Below are positions 63,864-64,000 of a stretch of 64,000 nucleotides of DNA, in pieces. Numbering within the stretch: position 1 is the first letter of the stretch; each line of letters starts with the position of its first letter. Where the stretch lies: NCBI RefSeq assembly GCF_033439725.1, contig NW_026944388.1, forward strand, positions 1,798,001 through 1,862,000, given 5' to 3'. The DNA is from Neurospora tetraspora. Its lineage: Eukaryota; Ascomycota; Sordariomycetes; Sordariales; Sordariaceae. A program made the translations under genes and the position numbers. The notes below the pieces were generated by a model, which searched no databases, was not told the DNA's origin, and saw only the letters and a program-made list of their open reading frames with translations.

Positions 63864-63914
63864 ACTAACATTCTCCTCTAAGCTCTTTGGAGCTTAAAGG
63901 TAAATAATGTTAGT
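63864..63914. repeat. Nested perfect inverted repeats upstream of aspartyl aminopeptidase
   Basis: Outer arms ACTAACATT (63864-63872) and AATGTTAGT (63906-63914) are perfect complements. Inside, TAAGCTC-TTTG-GAGCTTA (63879-63896) makes a perfect 7-bp stem with a 4-base loop. The unit lies about 125-175 bp upstream of the gene's first ATG. Function unknown. Confidence 0.75.
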
Positions 63915-64000
63915 CAGGCAAAGCGGCGGGAAGGTCCCGTCCGTTGCGGGGAGCCCGGGGTTAAAGCGGCCATGGTTCATGGATGATGGATGGATCGATC

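Noticed and set aside
1-64000. Transposons, LTR or virus-like remnants, 5S rRNA and tRNA genes
   Set aside because: Looked for terminal repeats, reverse-transcriptase or transposase motifs, A/B-box pairs and the dispersed fungal 5S sequence; nothing convincing was seen by eye. A covariance-model and repeat search would be decisive.

Overview
The window is nuclear DNA of a filamentous ascomycete, almost certainly a Sordariomycete of the Neurospora/Sordaria group. The genes carry short introns of roughly 50-220 bases with GTAAGT/GTACGT-type donors and YAG acceptors. Codons favour C at the third position, gene spacing is about 2.5-3 kb, and recognisable fungal genes such as hsp98 and a HAP5 homologue (aab-1) are present. 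No transposon, virus relic, CRISPR array, rRNA gene or convincing tRNA gene was found. I also saw no AT-rich, repeat-mutated (RIP-like) blocks, so this looks like ordinary euchromatin.

I resolve 22 protein-coding genes, and all exon joins were checked for reading frame. Left to right: the 3' part of PBN1 (GPI mannosyltransferase I subunit, +); a P-loop sulfotransferase-like protein (+); mitoribosomal mL67/MHR1 (-); hsp98 (-); NIP7 (+); glutamate 5-kinase (-); ATP23 (+); Aurora kinase (-); TIP41 (+); a charged nuclear-type protein of unknown function (-); a FUN14 protein (+); aminopeptidase P (-); a Kap122/importin-13-type karyopherin (+); mitochondrial Trp-tRNA synthetase (+); mitoribosomal uS10m/RSM10 (-); FCF2 (-); aab-1/HAP5 (+); SEC15 (-); a Mei2-type RNA-binding protein (+); SLP1-type SUN protein (-); NRDE2 (-); a CLC chloride/proton exchanger (+); aspartyl aminopeptidase (-). 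The first of these is only partly inside the window.

These are single housekeeping genes on alternating strands, not an operon or a biosynthetic cluster. Loose themes are mitochondrial function (MHR1, ATP23, FUN14, MSW1, RSM10, possibly the two peptidases), ribosome biogenesis (NIP7, FCF2), and growth or cell-cycle control (Aurora, TIP41, Mei2).

I did not find an obvious new biological system. The observations most worth a second look are regulatory or gene-structural. They are: a phased heat-shock-element array upstream of hsp98; a 5' leader intron in MSW1 whose retention would create a 42-codon upstream ORF ending on the main ATG; two unrelated peptidase genes that share the same weak-ATG/presequence then strong-ATG layout; paired CCAATCA boxes upstream of the CCAAT-factor gene itself; very small exons in aab-1 and the Mei2 gene; a codon-optimal exon-like island with splice-like edges at 44019-44058; and a nested perfect hairpin near the right edge.
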